42,349 bases of DNA from an uncultured Christensenellaceae bacterium. GTDB taxonomy: Bacteria; Bacillota; Clostridia; Christensenellales; CAG-314. Under the pieces are notes generated by a model. The model was given only the letters and a program-made list of their open reading frames with translations. It was not told where the DNA came from and made no database searches. Of the stretch, positions 15,676-25,000 are shown piece after piece. Each line of letters opens with the position of its first letter. The stretch's first letter is position 1. Location: positions 1 through 42,349 of the forward strand of contig CAJUIV010000001.1 of assembly GCA_910586905.1 (NCBI GenBank). Direction: 5' to 3'. The position numbers were made by a program, and so were the translations under genes.

Positions 15676-16434
15676 ATGAAGCAAAAAATCAAAAATCAAT
15701 TTAAAGAATTTACTTTGCTTTTAAAATCCGTTCCGTCCGTTTTTCTTTCTTTATTCGTCTTATCCGTCGTTGCAATGAATTTACTCGCAAACAAAAGTAT
15801 AAATATACCCGTCGAATGGCTTGCTCTCGATTGCGGTATAATCGTATCGTGGGTGGCGTTTTTGACAATGGACGTGCTTACAAAACATTTCGGACCTAAA
15901 GCTTCGACACAAATAAGCGTGTTCGCACTGATTATCAATCTGATTACGTGCCTTCTATTGTTTATTGTAAGCGTTATTCCCGGAGTTTGGGGAGAATCTT
16001 TCGTTGAAGGAAGCGAAAATATAATTAACTCGGCGTTAGACAATACCTTCGGCGGGACCTGGTACGTCGTTTTAGGCAGTTCAGTCGCTTTTATAGCTTC
16101 CGCACTGATAAATAATTTTTTAAATTTTGCAATAGGCAAGGCGTTCAAAACCAAACCCGACGGTTTCGGCGCTTACGTTTGCCGCTCCTACGTTTCCACC
16201 GCCGTCGCTCAATTTGCGGATAATTTGATTTTCGCGCTGTTGGTAAGTCATTTCTTTTTCGGCTGGACGGTTACGCAATGTTTGACGTGCGCCGCCACCG
16301 GTATGATTGCAGAGTTGCTGTGCGAATTGCTTTTTGCAAGCTTGGGTTTTAAAATCTGCAAAAAATGGAAGTCGGAACAAATAGGAAAAAGTTATTTCGA
16401 TTTTAAAAACGAGTTAATGGAGGCGCGACAATGA
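15676..16434 (+). CDS. VUT-family transporter, probable queuosine precursor uptake (YhhQ-like)
   Basis: A 252-residue polytopic membrane protein with about six helices. Family signatures are MNLLANKSI, the WLALDCGIIVSWVAFL segment, the MDVLTKHFGPKAS motif between helices, and the late ADNLIFALL helix. VUT (Vut_1, COG1738) proteins such as YhhQ import queuosine precursors. The leader carries a preQ1-I riboswitch overlapping its ribosome binding site, which strongly supports preQ1/preQ0/queuine as substrate. Its stop overlaps the start of an SDR gene by 4 bases (ATGA), so the two are translationally coupled. Substrate is inferred from family plus riboswitch. Confidence 0.92.
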   Translation: MKQKIKNQFKEFTLLLKSVPSVFLSLFVLSVVAMNLLANKSINIPVEWLALDCGIIVSWVAFLTMDVLTKHFGPKASTQISVFALIINLITCLLLFIVSVIPGVWGESFVEGSENIINSALDNTFGGTWYVVLGSSVAFIASALINNFLNFAIGKAFKTKPDGFGAYVCRSYVSTAVAQFADNLIFALLVSHFFFGWTVTQCLTCAATGMIAELLCELLFASLGFKICKKWKSEQIGKSYFDFKNELMEARQ

Positions 16435-17078
16435 AAATAGTAGTAACCGGTTCCAGCAACGGTATCGGTAAAGCAATCGCCGAAAAATTTATAGATTGCG
16501 GACACGAAGTTATCGGTATAGATACGCAAAACGCCGCGATAGTTTCACCGTCGTATACGCACTTCGCCGCCGACGTTTATTCCGACGAACTGCCGCATAT
16601 TAGCGGCGTTCAGATTCTCGTCAACAACGCCGGCGTTCAAAATTCGGGACGAGATATAGACGTCAATTTAAAAGGGGCTATTCGCGTTACTGAAAACTAC
16701 GCCTTTCAAAGTTCGATAAAAAGCGTTTTGTTTATCGCCTCGGCAAGTGCGCGTAGCGGTTCGGAATTTCCCGAATACGTCGCAAGTAAAGGCGGTATGG
16801 TCTCATATATGAAAAACGTGGCGCTTCGAATCGCAGAATACGGCGCGACCGCAAACAGTCTTTCTCCCGGCGGAGTTATAACAGACTTAAATAAACACAT
16901 ACTAACCGACGAAAACTTGTGGAAACAAGTTATGAACGAAACTCCCTTAAAAAAATGGGCGACAACGGACGAAATAGCGGAATTTGCGTATTTCGTTACA
17001 GTCGTAAATAAATCTATGACAGCCGAAGACCTGCTGATAGATAACGGCGAATATATGAAAGCTAAATTTATATGGTAA
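16431..17078 (+). CDS. Short-chain dehydrogenase/reductase co-translated with the VUT transporter
   Basis: A 215-residue classical SDR, somewhat shorter than the usual 245-250. The cofactor motif TGSSNGIG is at residues 6-13, an Asp closes the second strand (GIDTQ, favouring NAD(H)), and NNAG is followed by the catalytic Ser and YVASK pair (Tyr and Lys of YxxxK). All catalytic residues are present. The substrate cannot be read from the sequence. Its start overlaps the VUT stop, so its expression should follow the preQ1 riboswitch. A link to queuosine metabolism is inference; no SDR step is known to me in that pathway. Confidence 0.88.
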   Translation: MKIVVTGSSNGIGKAIAEKFIDCGHEVIGIDTQNAAIVSPSYTHFAADVYSDELPHISGVQILVNNAGVQNSGRDIDVNLKGAIRVTENYAFQSSIKSVLFIASASARSGSEFPEYVASKGGMVSYMKNVALRIAEYGATANSLSPGGVITDLNKHILTDENLWKQVMNETPLKKWATTDEIAEFAYFVTVVNKSMTAEDLLIDNGEYMKAKFIW

Positions 17079-17092
17079 AGCTGAAAATCAAA

Positions 17093-17122
17093 TTGACATG
17101 TTCAACAATGTTAGTTTATAAT
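17093..17122 (+). promoter_or_regulatory. Promoter of the second degV gene
   Basis: Perfect TTGACA (17093-17098), 18-base spacer, perfect TATAAT (17117-17122). The leader to the ATG is about 80 bases. Confidence 0.8.
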
Positions 17123-17207
17123 ATTCAAAGTTGATTTATTAAAGTTTTAGTCAAGACAAAACGCATGGTTTGGGCAATTTTGCGTTTAAAAACATGTGGA
17201 GATTATA

Positions 17208-18074
17208 ATGAAAGAATATTTACTGTTTATGGACGTTTCGGGCGACGTTGCCCGCAACTATGTTGACGAAGGCAAAGTGAAACTGTTGCCGATGGAATTT
17301 ATAATAAACAATCAAGCCCATTTATACACCGCGGCGGACGACGGAATCGACGTCAAACAATTTTATTCTATGGTAAAATCGCGCGCGGATATAAAAACCA
17401 CTCAAATTACACCCGCAATTTACGAAGACTTTTTCGAACCGTATCTGAAAGACGGATATTCGGTGTTATATTTGTGTTTGTCAAGCGGTTTATCTTCTAC
17501 ATTTCAATCTGCCTGCGCCGCTTCAGCAACGTTAAAGGAAAAGTATCCCGACGTAGAAATGTTGCCCGTTGATACTTTACGCGCAACCGGCTGTATGGGT
17601 TTGCTATGTGAAAAAATGATTGCAAACAAAGAGAAAGGAATGTCTTTGCGCGACAACTACTACGATTTGGAAGTATATAAATACAAACTCGACGCCTGCT
17701 GTTACGTAGACGACCTTGGCGCTTTACAAAGAGGAGGACGTATTTCGAAAGGTACGGCTGTTATAGGGTCTCTGCTCGATATAAAACCGCTTATTACGTT
17801 TACAAAAGACGGAAAATTATCTAACTGGGGAAAACAGCGCGGAATAAAACTTTCCATAAAAAAACTGGTCGATTTTTATCTGGACAAAATAGACCCCGCG
17901 GAAAAAAATTGCGTATATATTTGCCACGCGGACGAAGATGCCAACGCAAGTGAACTGGCGGCGAAAATAACATCCGTCAGCCCCGACTGCGAAGTTAAAA
18001 CCGTTTTGCTCTCGCCCATTATCGGCGCTCATTTGGGTCCGGGCGCGCTGGTACTTTGTTTTGTAACTAAATAA
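17208..18074 (+). CDS. Second DegV family protein
   Basis: A 288-residue DegV/FakB-like protein. It has the LCLSSGLSSTFQSA motif for the fatty-acid carboxylate, LGALQRGGRISKG, and the C-terminal GAHLGPGALVLCF. An in-frame GTG at 17196 is possible, but the GGAG there fits as the ribosome binding site for ATG at 17208, so 17208 is chosen. It is clearly diverged from the first DegV at 210-1058, so it probably has a different lipid preference. It has its own strong promoter and terminator. The opening (YLLFMDVSGDVARNYVDEG) differs from the usual DSxxDL opening. Confidence 0.92.
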   Translation: MKEYLLFMDVSGDVARNYVDEGKVKLLPMEFIINNQAHLYTAADDGIDVKQFYSMVKSRADIKTTQITPAIYEDFFEPYLKDGYSVLYLCLSSGLSSTFQSACAASATLKEKYPDVEMLPVDTLRATGCMGLLCEKMIANKEKGMSLRDNYYDLEVYKYKLDACCYVDDLGALQRGGRISKGTAVIGSLLDIKPLITFTKDGKLSNWGKQRGIKLSIKKLVDFYLDKIDPAEKNCVYICHADEDANASELAAKITSVSPDCEVKTVLLSPIIGAHLGPGALVLCFVTK

Positions 18075-18102
18075 GACGGAAAAAAACAAACGATAATAAA
18101 AC

Positions 18103-18141
18103 GGCGGTAATCGTACAAAACGATTACCGCCTTATCTTTTT
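18103..18141 (+). terminator. Terminator of the second degV gene
   Basis: An 11-bp perfect stem (GGCGGTAATCG with CGATTACCGCC), a 7-base loop, then a T-rich tail ending TCTTTTTG. The convergent c-di-GMP gene ends 17 bases further on. Confidence 0.85.
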
Positions 18142-18157
18142 GTTTGAAAAACGTATT

Positions 18158-20209
18158 TTATTCGGGTAATTCAAAATCCTTCATCGAATCGGAATACAAA
18201 CAGAATTGAGCTTTGCCGTTGTGCTTAATCGAATAAGCGGCTATATCCGCGCTCTTATACAACGTTTCGTAATCTCTCCCTGCAACCGACGTTTGAGCCA
18301 CGCCCATACTGACTGAGCCTATTCCGTCCGTAAACGAAGCGTTGATAGCGTCAAACATTTTTTTTGCGTTAGCGACGGTTTTGCCGACGTCTTTCCAAAA
18401 AGCTATAAATTCGTCTCCGCCGACGCGGGCGCAAAGTCCTCCCGCGGGACAATTTTGACGCATTGCGTCGGTTACGGCAAGTATAACTTGGTCGCCTTTT
18501 TGATGTCCGTACGTATCGTTTATCTTTTTGAAATTATCCAAATCGATAAAAGCCAACGCATAGTTTACTTTCGGATGATTTTTCAAATAGTACTCTATCA
18601 GCTTGCGGCTGTGCGCTTTGTTTAGCAAATTCGTAAGCGGGTCGTGCGTCGCCGCGCGTTCGAGTTCGGCGCGCTGACGATAATCGGAAGTTATATCTTC
18701 AAGTTTACCCACCGCTCCCGAATACACGTATTCTTCGTCTTCGAGCGAATATTGTTTCATAATTTTTATTTTACATCTATGCGTACTGCCGTCCATAACC
18801 ACGTCGGTTTCGTAGTTTATAATCGGCTCTTCCTTAGTCGCTTTGTTTATCAAAGAAACGAGTTCTTTAAGCGATTTTTCGCTCATGCATTGATTAAGCT
18901 CTTTATCTTCGTGAGGATTGGGTATATATTGCTTAACGCCCAAATGATGCACGGTTTCATCAAAGAAACGCACGGCCACTGGATTAGCGTGAATTTCGAA
19001 TAAAAATTCTTTGGATAAAGAGGTGATAAACTGATATTTTTGCCGTTCTCTATCCAGCAAATCCAACGTCCTGCGCGAAGCGGATAATTCCTTTGTGGAA
19101 AAAATTTCCTGAGAAAACTTACTGAATTCGCTCGTTTCTTTTTCAACGTCCAAATTATGCACTTTTTCTTTTAAAGTATCGGCGACTTTATTGAGTACGT
19201 CTATCAAAAGAGGATTAAAAGTCCCGCACTCTCCGTTTGAAATCATACTGATTGCCTGTTCGTGAGTAAAAGCTTTTTTGTAACAGCGTTCGCTCGTTAA
19301 AGCGTCGTAAACGTCGGCAAGAGCCACTATTTGAGCCGATACGGGTATTTCCTCGCCTTTGAGTCCGTCGGGGTATCCGCGTCCGTCGTAACGCTCGTGA
19401 TGCCAACGCGCGATTTCGTAAGCTTTCTGCACCAAAGGTTCGGTCTTAACGTTAGGCAGTTTTTCTAACATTTCCGCGCCTTTCGAGGTATGAGTTTTCA
19501 TTATAGCAAATTCTTCGTCGGTAAATCTGCCCGGTTTGTTAAGTATTTTTTCGTCTATTGCGATTTTACCTATATCGTGCAAAGAAGAAGCTAGCGTTAT
19601 TATATCTATATCCGATGAAGTTAAATTATATTTATCGGTTATTCCGACTAACGTTTTTAACATCAAATCGGTAATCAAACGAATATTTACAACGTGTTGA
19701 CCGCTTTCGCCGTTACGGAACTCGACGATATGACTCAAAATGTCAATCATCAAAGTTTGTTCTTTTTCTCTTTTATAAATTTGCTCTTCTATAAGCCCTT
19801 TAAGCAGTTTTTGTTTGCCGTAAAGCATTATGGTATTTAACGAACGTCTGCGGACCACGTGGGTATCGAACGGACGCTGAATATAATCCGTAGCGCCGAG
19901 TTCGTACGCTCGTTCGACGAAAGAGGAAGCGTTTTCCGACGAAATAATTATAACGGGGATATCCTGTATCAATTTTTTTTCGTTCATTTTCGCAAGCACG
20001 CCGAACCCGTCCAAGCGCGGCATAACTATATCGAGCAGTACCAAACTTATCTCAACGTCGTATTTTTCAAGCTGTTCTATCGCTTCGACGCCGTCCGCGG
20101 CTTCGATTATATCAAACTCCTCGCCCAGCATATCCGTCAAGATAGAGCGGTTCATTTCGGAATCGTCGGCAATCAAAATTTTTTGTCTGTTATCGGTGTG
20201 TTCTTCCAC
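18158..20209 (-). CDS. Response regulator with HD-GYP, PAS-like and GGDEF domains
   Basis: A 683-residue cytoplasmic signalling protein. Residues 9-125 are a receiver domain with acidic pair D15/D16 and phospho-acceptor D60; the usual conserved Lys is Arg (R112 in QRPFD). Residues about 150-345 are an HD-GYP phosphodiesterase with H211-D212, H270-H271 and GYP at 278-280. Residues about 400-510 look like a PAS domain. Residues about 520-680 are a GGDEF cyclase with an intact GGDEF at 597-601 but no RxxD inhibitory site just upstream. It can in principle both make and break cyclic-di-GMP. The start is GTG, with GGAG 9 bases upstream. No cognate kinase is nearby. Confidence 0.93.
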   Translation of the reverse strand: MEEHTDNRQKILIADDSEMNRSILTDMLGEEFDIIEAADGVEAIEQLEKYDVEISLVLLDIVMPRLDGFGVLAKMNEKKLIQDIPVIIISSENASSFVERAYELGATDYIQRPFDTHVVRRRSLNTIMLYGKQKLLKGLIEEQIYKREKEQTLMIDILSHIVEFRNGESGQHVVNIRLITDLMLKTLVGITDKYNLTSSDIDIITLASSLHDIGKIAIDEKILNKPGRFTDEEFAIMKTHTSKGAEMLEKLPNVKTEPLVQKAYEIARWHHERYDGRGYPDGLKGEEIPVSAQIVALADVYDALTSERCYKKAFTHEQAISMISNGECGTFNPLLIDVLNKVADTLKEKVHNLDVEKETSEFSKFSQEIFSTKELSASRRTLDLLDRERQKYQFITSLSKEFLFEIHANPVAVRFFDETVHHLGVKQYIPNPHEDKELNQCMSEKSLKELVSLINKATKEEPIINYETDVVMDGSTHRCKIKIMKQYSLEDEEYVYSGAVGKLEDITSDYRQRAELERAATHDPLTNLLNKAHSRKLIEYYLKNHPKVNYALAFIDLDNFKKINDTYGHQKGDQVILAVTDAMRQNCPAGGLCARVGGDEFIAFWKDVGKTVANAKKMFDAINASFTDGIGSVSMGVAQTSVAGRDYETLYKSADIAAYSIKHNGKAQFCLYSDSMKDFELPE

Positions 20210-20371
20210 TTTACGTTTCTCCGGTAGGCAATATTATTTGAAACCTTGCGTCGTTGGTTACTACGCCGCTTCTATTGTATGTTAACACGAAAACCGTTTT
20301 GTGTCTACTTTTTAAAAAGATTTGTTCGCCTCCTACGTCTAAGACGCTCAATTTACCAAAAGTTACAAAAC

Positions 20372-20412
20372 AAAAAAACGCGCCGGCGCTTTTTAACGTT
20401 TGCGCCGACGCG
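20372..20412 (-). terminator. Strong terminator after the 542-residue membrane protein gene
   Basis: On the minus strand an 11-bp GC-rich stem (one G-U; 20402-20412 with 20379-20389), a 12-base loop, then seven T. It separates the MBG-protein operon from the c-di-GMP gene downstream. Confidence 0.92.
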
Positions 20413-20429
20413 ATTTAATTTATAAGTAT

Positions 20430-22058
20430 TTATTCTGATTCTTTTGCTTTCGCCGTAGGTTCCTTATCTGCGGTTTTTTTCTTTGAAGAAACGGTTTTTT
20501 TCGGAGCCGCCGTAGTCGCCGCAACTTTAGCTCGGGCTTTAGAATACTTTACGCTCTCTTCGGCGGATTGTGTTACCGTTGTGGTTTTTACGCGTATATA
20601 TCCGTTACGTATAAGATTTTCCGTCGAACGGTATACCGGTCTGTAGTTGACGGGTTTGTAGTCCGCGTTGATAACCGCGCCGTTTTCAGCCAAAACTATA
20701 TCCAGCATTTCTTTGGCGTATTTGGTGCTTCTGTCGCTTTTGATACGGAACATCGTAGGCATCTTGGCATTACGAACCTGTTGAGTACGGTCTTCGACTT
20801 TATACTTAGTGCCGTCGAATCGAGAAGCGGAAACGGATAGGAATAAACATAGCGTTTTGCCGCGTACCGCGAACGTAGCTACGCATTTACGTTTTTCGGT
20901 ATAAAACGCTTCGCGCTTCCACGTGATATGGTTGTGTACTCCCAAGTACTCCAAAATATGATTTTTGAGTTCCGAATAACGCGCTTTCAATTCGTCGTCC
21001 GCTTGAATAACTCTCGCCGTATAACTGCGGTTATACTGAGTAAGTTCCGAAGTCTCGGGCGTTGTGTCTTCGTCTGTTTCGTCAACGTCGATTTCTTCGT
21101 CGTCCTCTGCTTCCGCGGGAACACTGTCGGGAACTTCGCCCAGAACTATAATTTGAAGTTTACCGTCCACAAACAACTGTTCGCGCGTTTGCATAGCTAC
21201 GTCCAAAACGACCTGTTCGGGGTTTTCTTCCAACACGATAGTGTTCAAATCCGCCAACTGAACGAGTAAAAATTTGGCGTATTCCAAACGACGCGTAGAC
21301 GTAAGTTTGATGAGCATAGGCGTTTTTTGATAACGCTTTTTGTCCGATTTATCTATTCCGCGATATTTGGTATTTTCGTATTCGGCGGGATTAAGAGCCA
21401 AAGCAATGCACAGCGTTTTGCCGCAAAAGACTATAAGTCCCAAAGTTTTGCGTCCCTTATAAATTCGCTGCTGACGATAGCTGCTTTTTACCTTTACGCC
21501 TTTATATTGCGAGATTTCGTTCATCAGCGCTTGATAGCGTTCTTTTACTTCGTCGCCTGACAAACGGAGTTTGGCGTCAAAGCCAAGACTATAACGCACG
21601 TAATAACGTTTTTGGTCGTACTCGGAGCTTGCGAAACCGAGTTTTGCTCTCGCTTCGGCGGAAGTTTTGGCGACCGTCAAAATTTCCGCGTCCATAGTTT
21701 CGTCTACTTCTTCCTTATCTACGACTCCGAAGTAATTTTGCGGCTGCGGCGCGGATTCGTCGTCTTCGTCGTCATCCTCGTCGTCCACAACCAGAATATC
21801 TTCATCCTCGTCTTCTTCGTCGCCCGCTTCTACGCTTACGAAGCCTCCGGCGCGCAGAATTTCAAGTTGTTCCAAAAGTGCGTTGCGCTTATCTTGCAGT
21901 TGATGCGTGCATAGTTTACGAACTCCGCGATTACGCAGATAGTAAAACAATACGATATTACCAGCTACAAACAACGCGAACAACACCGCCAGACAAATTG
22001 CGGCAGCCAACTGCGCGGGAGAAAACAACATAACCTGCAATAAATCAAGTGTGTTCAT
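20430..22058 (-). CDS. Membrane-anchored protein with duplicated unrecognised cytoplasmic domain
   Basis: 542 residues, family not recognised. One N-terminal membrane helix (about 15-40) is followed by positive residues (RNRGVRK), so the bulk should be cytoplasmic. Then come a short helix, an acidic linker (79-101) and domain copy 1 (about 152-276). A second acidic linker (318-334), copy 2 (about 344-460) and a Lys/Ala-rich tail (500-542) follow. The copies share a KERYxxL / KARYSEL helix, a central GKTLC strand (213-217 and 400-404), a TKY segment and an EYAKFLL / KYAKEML helix. Its ATG overlaps the stop of the 4193-residue surface protein gene (TAATG), so it is translated by coupling with it. 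It is probably its membrane-side partner; this is inferred from gene arrangement only. Confidence 0.8.
   Translation of the reverse strand: MNTLDLLQVMLFSPAQLAAAICLAVLFALFVAGNIVLFYYLRNRGVRKLCTHQLQDKRNALLEQLEILRAGGFVSVEAGDEEDEDEDILVVDDEDDDEDDESAPQPQNYFGVVDKEEVDETMDAEILTVAKTSAEARAKLGFASSEYDQKRYYVRYSLGFDAKLRLSGDEVKERYQALMNEISQYKGVKVKSSYRQQRIYKGRKTLGLIVFCGKTLCIALALNPAEYENTKYRGIDKSDKKRYQKTPMLIKLTSTRRLEYAKFLLVQLADLNTIVLEENPEQVVLDVAMQTREQLFVDGKLQIIVLGEVPDSVPAEAEDDEEIDVDETDEDTTPETSELTQYNRSYTARVIQADDELKARYSELKNHILEYLGVHNHITWKREAFYTEKRKCVATFAVRGKTLCLFLSVSASRFDGTKYKVEDRTQQVRNAKMPTMFRIKSDRSTKYAKEMLDIVLAENGAVINADYKPVNYRPVYRSTENLIRNGYIRVKTTTVTQSAEESVKYSKARAKVAATTAAPKKTVSSKKKTADKEPTAKAKESE
20679..21605 (-). 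repeat. Tandem domain duplication inside the 542-residue protein
   Basis: Codons 152-276 and 344-460 encode two diverged copies of one domain of about 120 residues. They are separated by a linker rich in Asp and Glu. The copies align over GKTLC, TKY and the closing YAK helix, but the DNA is no longer similar. Confidence 0.7.
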
Positions 22059-25000
22059 TATTCATTTCCCCCTTGTTGTTTTTCTTCGGTTTGCGTTTCT
22101 TCCGCTTTCGAGCGTTCGTCGATTGCTTTGTCCGTCAAGCGTTTTTTGCGGCGGTCTAAAAGGATTTGAACTCCGGCCAGTACCACCATTGCAGCGCTTG
22201 CGCCGGAAAGCACGCTGACGACTATCGTAAATACGGTGTTAACTCCGGTTACGTTCCAATCAAACGTTATGTTGTCGAACGTGCCGTCTTCCCAAACAAA
22301 GTTTGCCGTATCTTTAAGACCTACAGATACCGTAAACGTTCCTCCGTAAGCGGATTGATTGCCTTCGATTGTCATGATTTCTTCGTCGAAGCCCACGGGC
22401 AAGTAAGTCAAAGTTTTTCCGTTGACCATGAATTTGTCGGTATTGGCGGTAGGTTTGGCTACTTTTTGACGTTCAATCGTCCAGCTGAGCTGTACCTTAT
22501 TGCCTTCCGCATTTGCCCAACGATAATTCGAATCGTTAACAAGCGTAAACGTTACGACGTACGTACCTGCGTTGATAGCGTACACCACCATATTTCCGCC
22601 TATAGTTCCCGTGTGTCCTTCGTAACCCAAATCCATTAGAGTCATATCGAATCCGAGTATCGACGAATACAATTCGCCGCCGGTATAAACGTCGTTTTTG
22701 TTTTCGCCTTCGGATACGACTGAGAGCGTAGGCGCGTTGAGAGCCTTGCGTGTGATTTGGAAACTGACGGGAGCGCTTTCGAAAGATTTATAGTTGCCTT
22801 CGGCATCTTCCGCTACGGTTACGCGTACCCAGTAAGTTCCTACGTCGCTTCTTTCGGGAGCGCCCGAAGTATAGACTCCGTTTTGATGGGATGAGTATGT
22901 GAACACTATTCTGTCGCCGCCGAATTTCACTTCCGCGTTCGGACTGTTGACGGCAGCGTCATAATCACCGAACTGCCATCCGTTAATCGCGATGTTTCCG
23001 ATAAGCTCGTTGTCCGCTTTTTCGATTACGAACTGAACTTCTCTTTCCGCAACGTCGCTTGACTTCCATTTGTAGTTAAACTCGTCGTTTAAAGTTAAAA
23101 CGAAAATATGCGTCGCGGCGTTTGTAAATTCTTTATCGTCCTGCGTAAATACCAGTTTTTCTACTCCGTTGTCGTCGAAATAGAACATATCGCGATACTG
23201 CTCGGGAACAGATACGACCGGTTTGTGAGATTGTTTGTCGTAAACCGCGTTTGCAATAACAAGTTTGCTTGCATCTACTTCTTTTTGAGTGATTACGAAT
23301 TGAGTAAACGGTTCTCCTACTATGATAAAGTTAGCGTTGCCGGAACCTCTTACCGTCGCAATGTACGTACCCGCAAGTTTAGGCATAACGGTAGAATTCG
23401 TAAACGATTCGCCGCTGTTGGCTACGCCCGTATAAGTTACAGTAAGAGTAAGTTTACCTTTAACGAAATCGAGAATATCTTGTCCGTTTCTGTCAAGAAC
23501 CTGCGAATACGAAACGGGCGTTATGTTCTCGCTTGCGTATTCCCCGCCGCCTGCGGTAAGCGTTACCGATACCTGACGCTGCATTACGGTATACGTTCCG
23601 TAGTTTACGGTAACGTTATAGTTCGCGTCGTCGTAGTTATCTAGTAAGTAAATCAAATAACCGTTTACAACGCTTTCCTCAGTCGCGTCGGTTGTAATTT
23701 CCACCTTCAGACCGTCTTTCGGGAGATTGTTGGAGTAAGTTACCGAAACACCGCTCAAATCGATTTTTTCGCCGTATTGAGAAGAGGCGTTGCCTATCGT
23801 TACGGTTACGGAACGGCGGTTAACGGTCAATTCGCCTCGTACAGCTTTTATTACGTAGTTATCTCCGGCAGACAAGCCTTTTACAATGCCGTTTTCGTCC
23901 GCGTCAAGCAAAACGAAATAGTTGCCTCCGGCTTGAAGAACGCCGTAGTCTTCGGCAAGAACGTATTTTACGGCTGTTTCCGTAACTTTGTTACCGAACA
24001 GCAATCCGCTGACGGTATATCCGAAAATACCATGCGTTTCAAAATCGTCGCCGTAGGTCAATCTTCCGACAGCCGTAGCGTAAATTTCAAGAGGTTTCAC
24101 GGTAAGTTCCGCAAAAGTTTCTTTGTCGGTAAAGTTAACGCCGCCGTCGCTGAGAACCAGCTTTATCCAGTAATCGCCTACATTCGTACCCACAGGCAGA
24201 CCAACAGTCCAATTAGTTACTTCGTGAACCGTTTGATTTTTACTGCGATCCGCGCAATAAACCGTTACGTGGTTTCCGTATCCTTGTTTAACAGTCCAAG
24301 GATCTATAGCAACACTGCCGAAAACGGCTTCGTTATAGTTAGGTACCGTTATGTGTCCGTTATTTTTAGCGTCGTCGATTGCTATATTCCAAGACAGCGT
24401 TACCACGCCGTCGACCGCATCGGCATCGGAACTCCACTTATAGTTTGCTCCGTTTACAAGAGTAAACTTAACTTTATATTCGCCTGCGTTCGTAGCGTAC
24501 ACTACTATTCCGCCTTCCGTCGTAGCTACGCGTCCGTCGTACGAAGCGCGCATAAGCATATCGTCGTATTTAACCGTCAGGCTTTGTTCCTGTCCGTTAA
24601 ACTTGTAGCCGCCGGCGTTTACGGAGGGAGCCGCGACGCCGCGTTTGGTTACTTGGAAGATATAGTATTTGGTTACGCGCTGCGTGCTGACCGAACCGTC
24701 TTCGTTTTGAATTTCACCGTCGTGTACCGCGCACAATACGTAGTATCCGGCGTTAAACGTTACGTTAGAAGAAAGCGGGTCTCTCGCAATGCCGTCTATG
24801 TTGGTTAAATCGTGTCCGAGCAAGCTTTCGTCGAAATTACCTGTTATTAATGCATAAGTATAGATAACTCCGCTTTCCATAAGCACGCCGTTGACGTAAG
24901 TAACGGGAGATTTGGGAGCGTCGTTATACTGCCAGCCTTCGATACTGAGAGTCATCGTAAGAGCCGAGGACGTTATGCTGAAGTAACTGGTAACAAGCGT

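Noticed and set aside
17091..17108. Possible MarR operator in the promoter of the second degV gene
   Set aside because: Only one half-site (TCAACAA) is present; the other arm does not match TTGTTGA at the required spacing.
20210..20300. GACGCAAGG in the leader of the c-di-GMP gene, recalling a GEMM-I (c-di-GMP) riboswitch
   Set aside because: The leader is too short and the other conserved GEMM blocks and stems are absent.
23777..24808. 343-codon and several other long plus-strand frames across the giant gene
   Set aside because: They are antisense to a continuous signal-peptide-to-anchor protein, rich in Arg/Val/Tyr in the manner of shadow frames, and lack ribosome binding sites.
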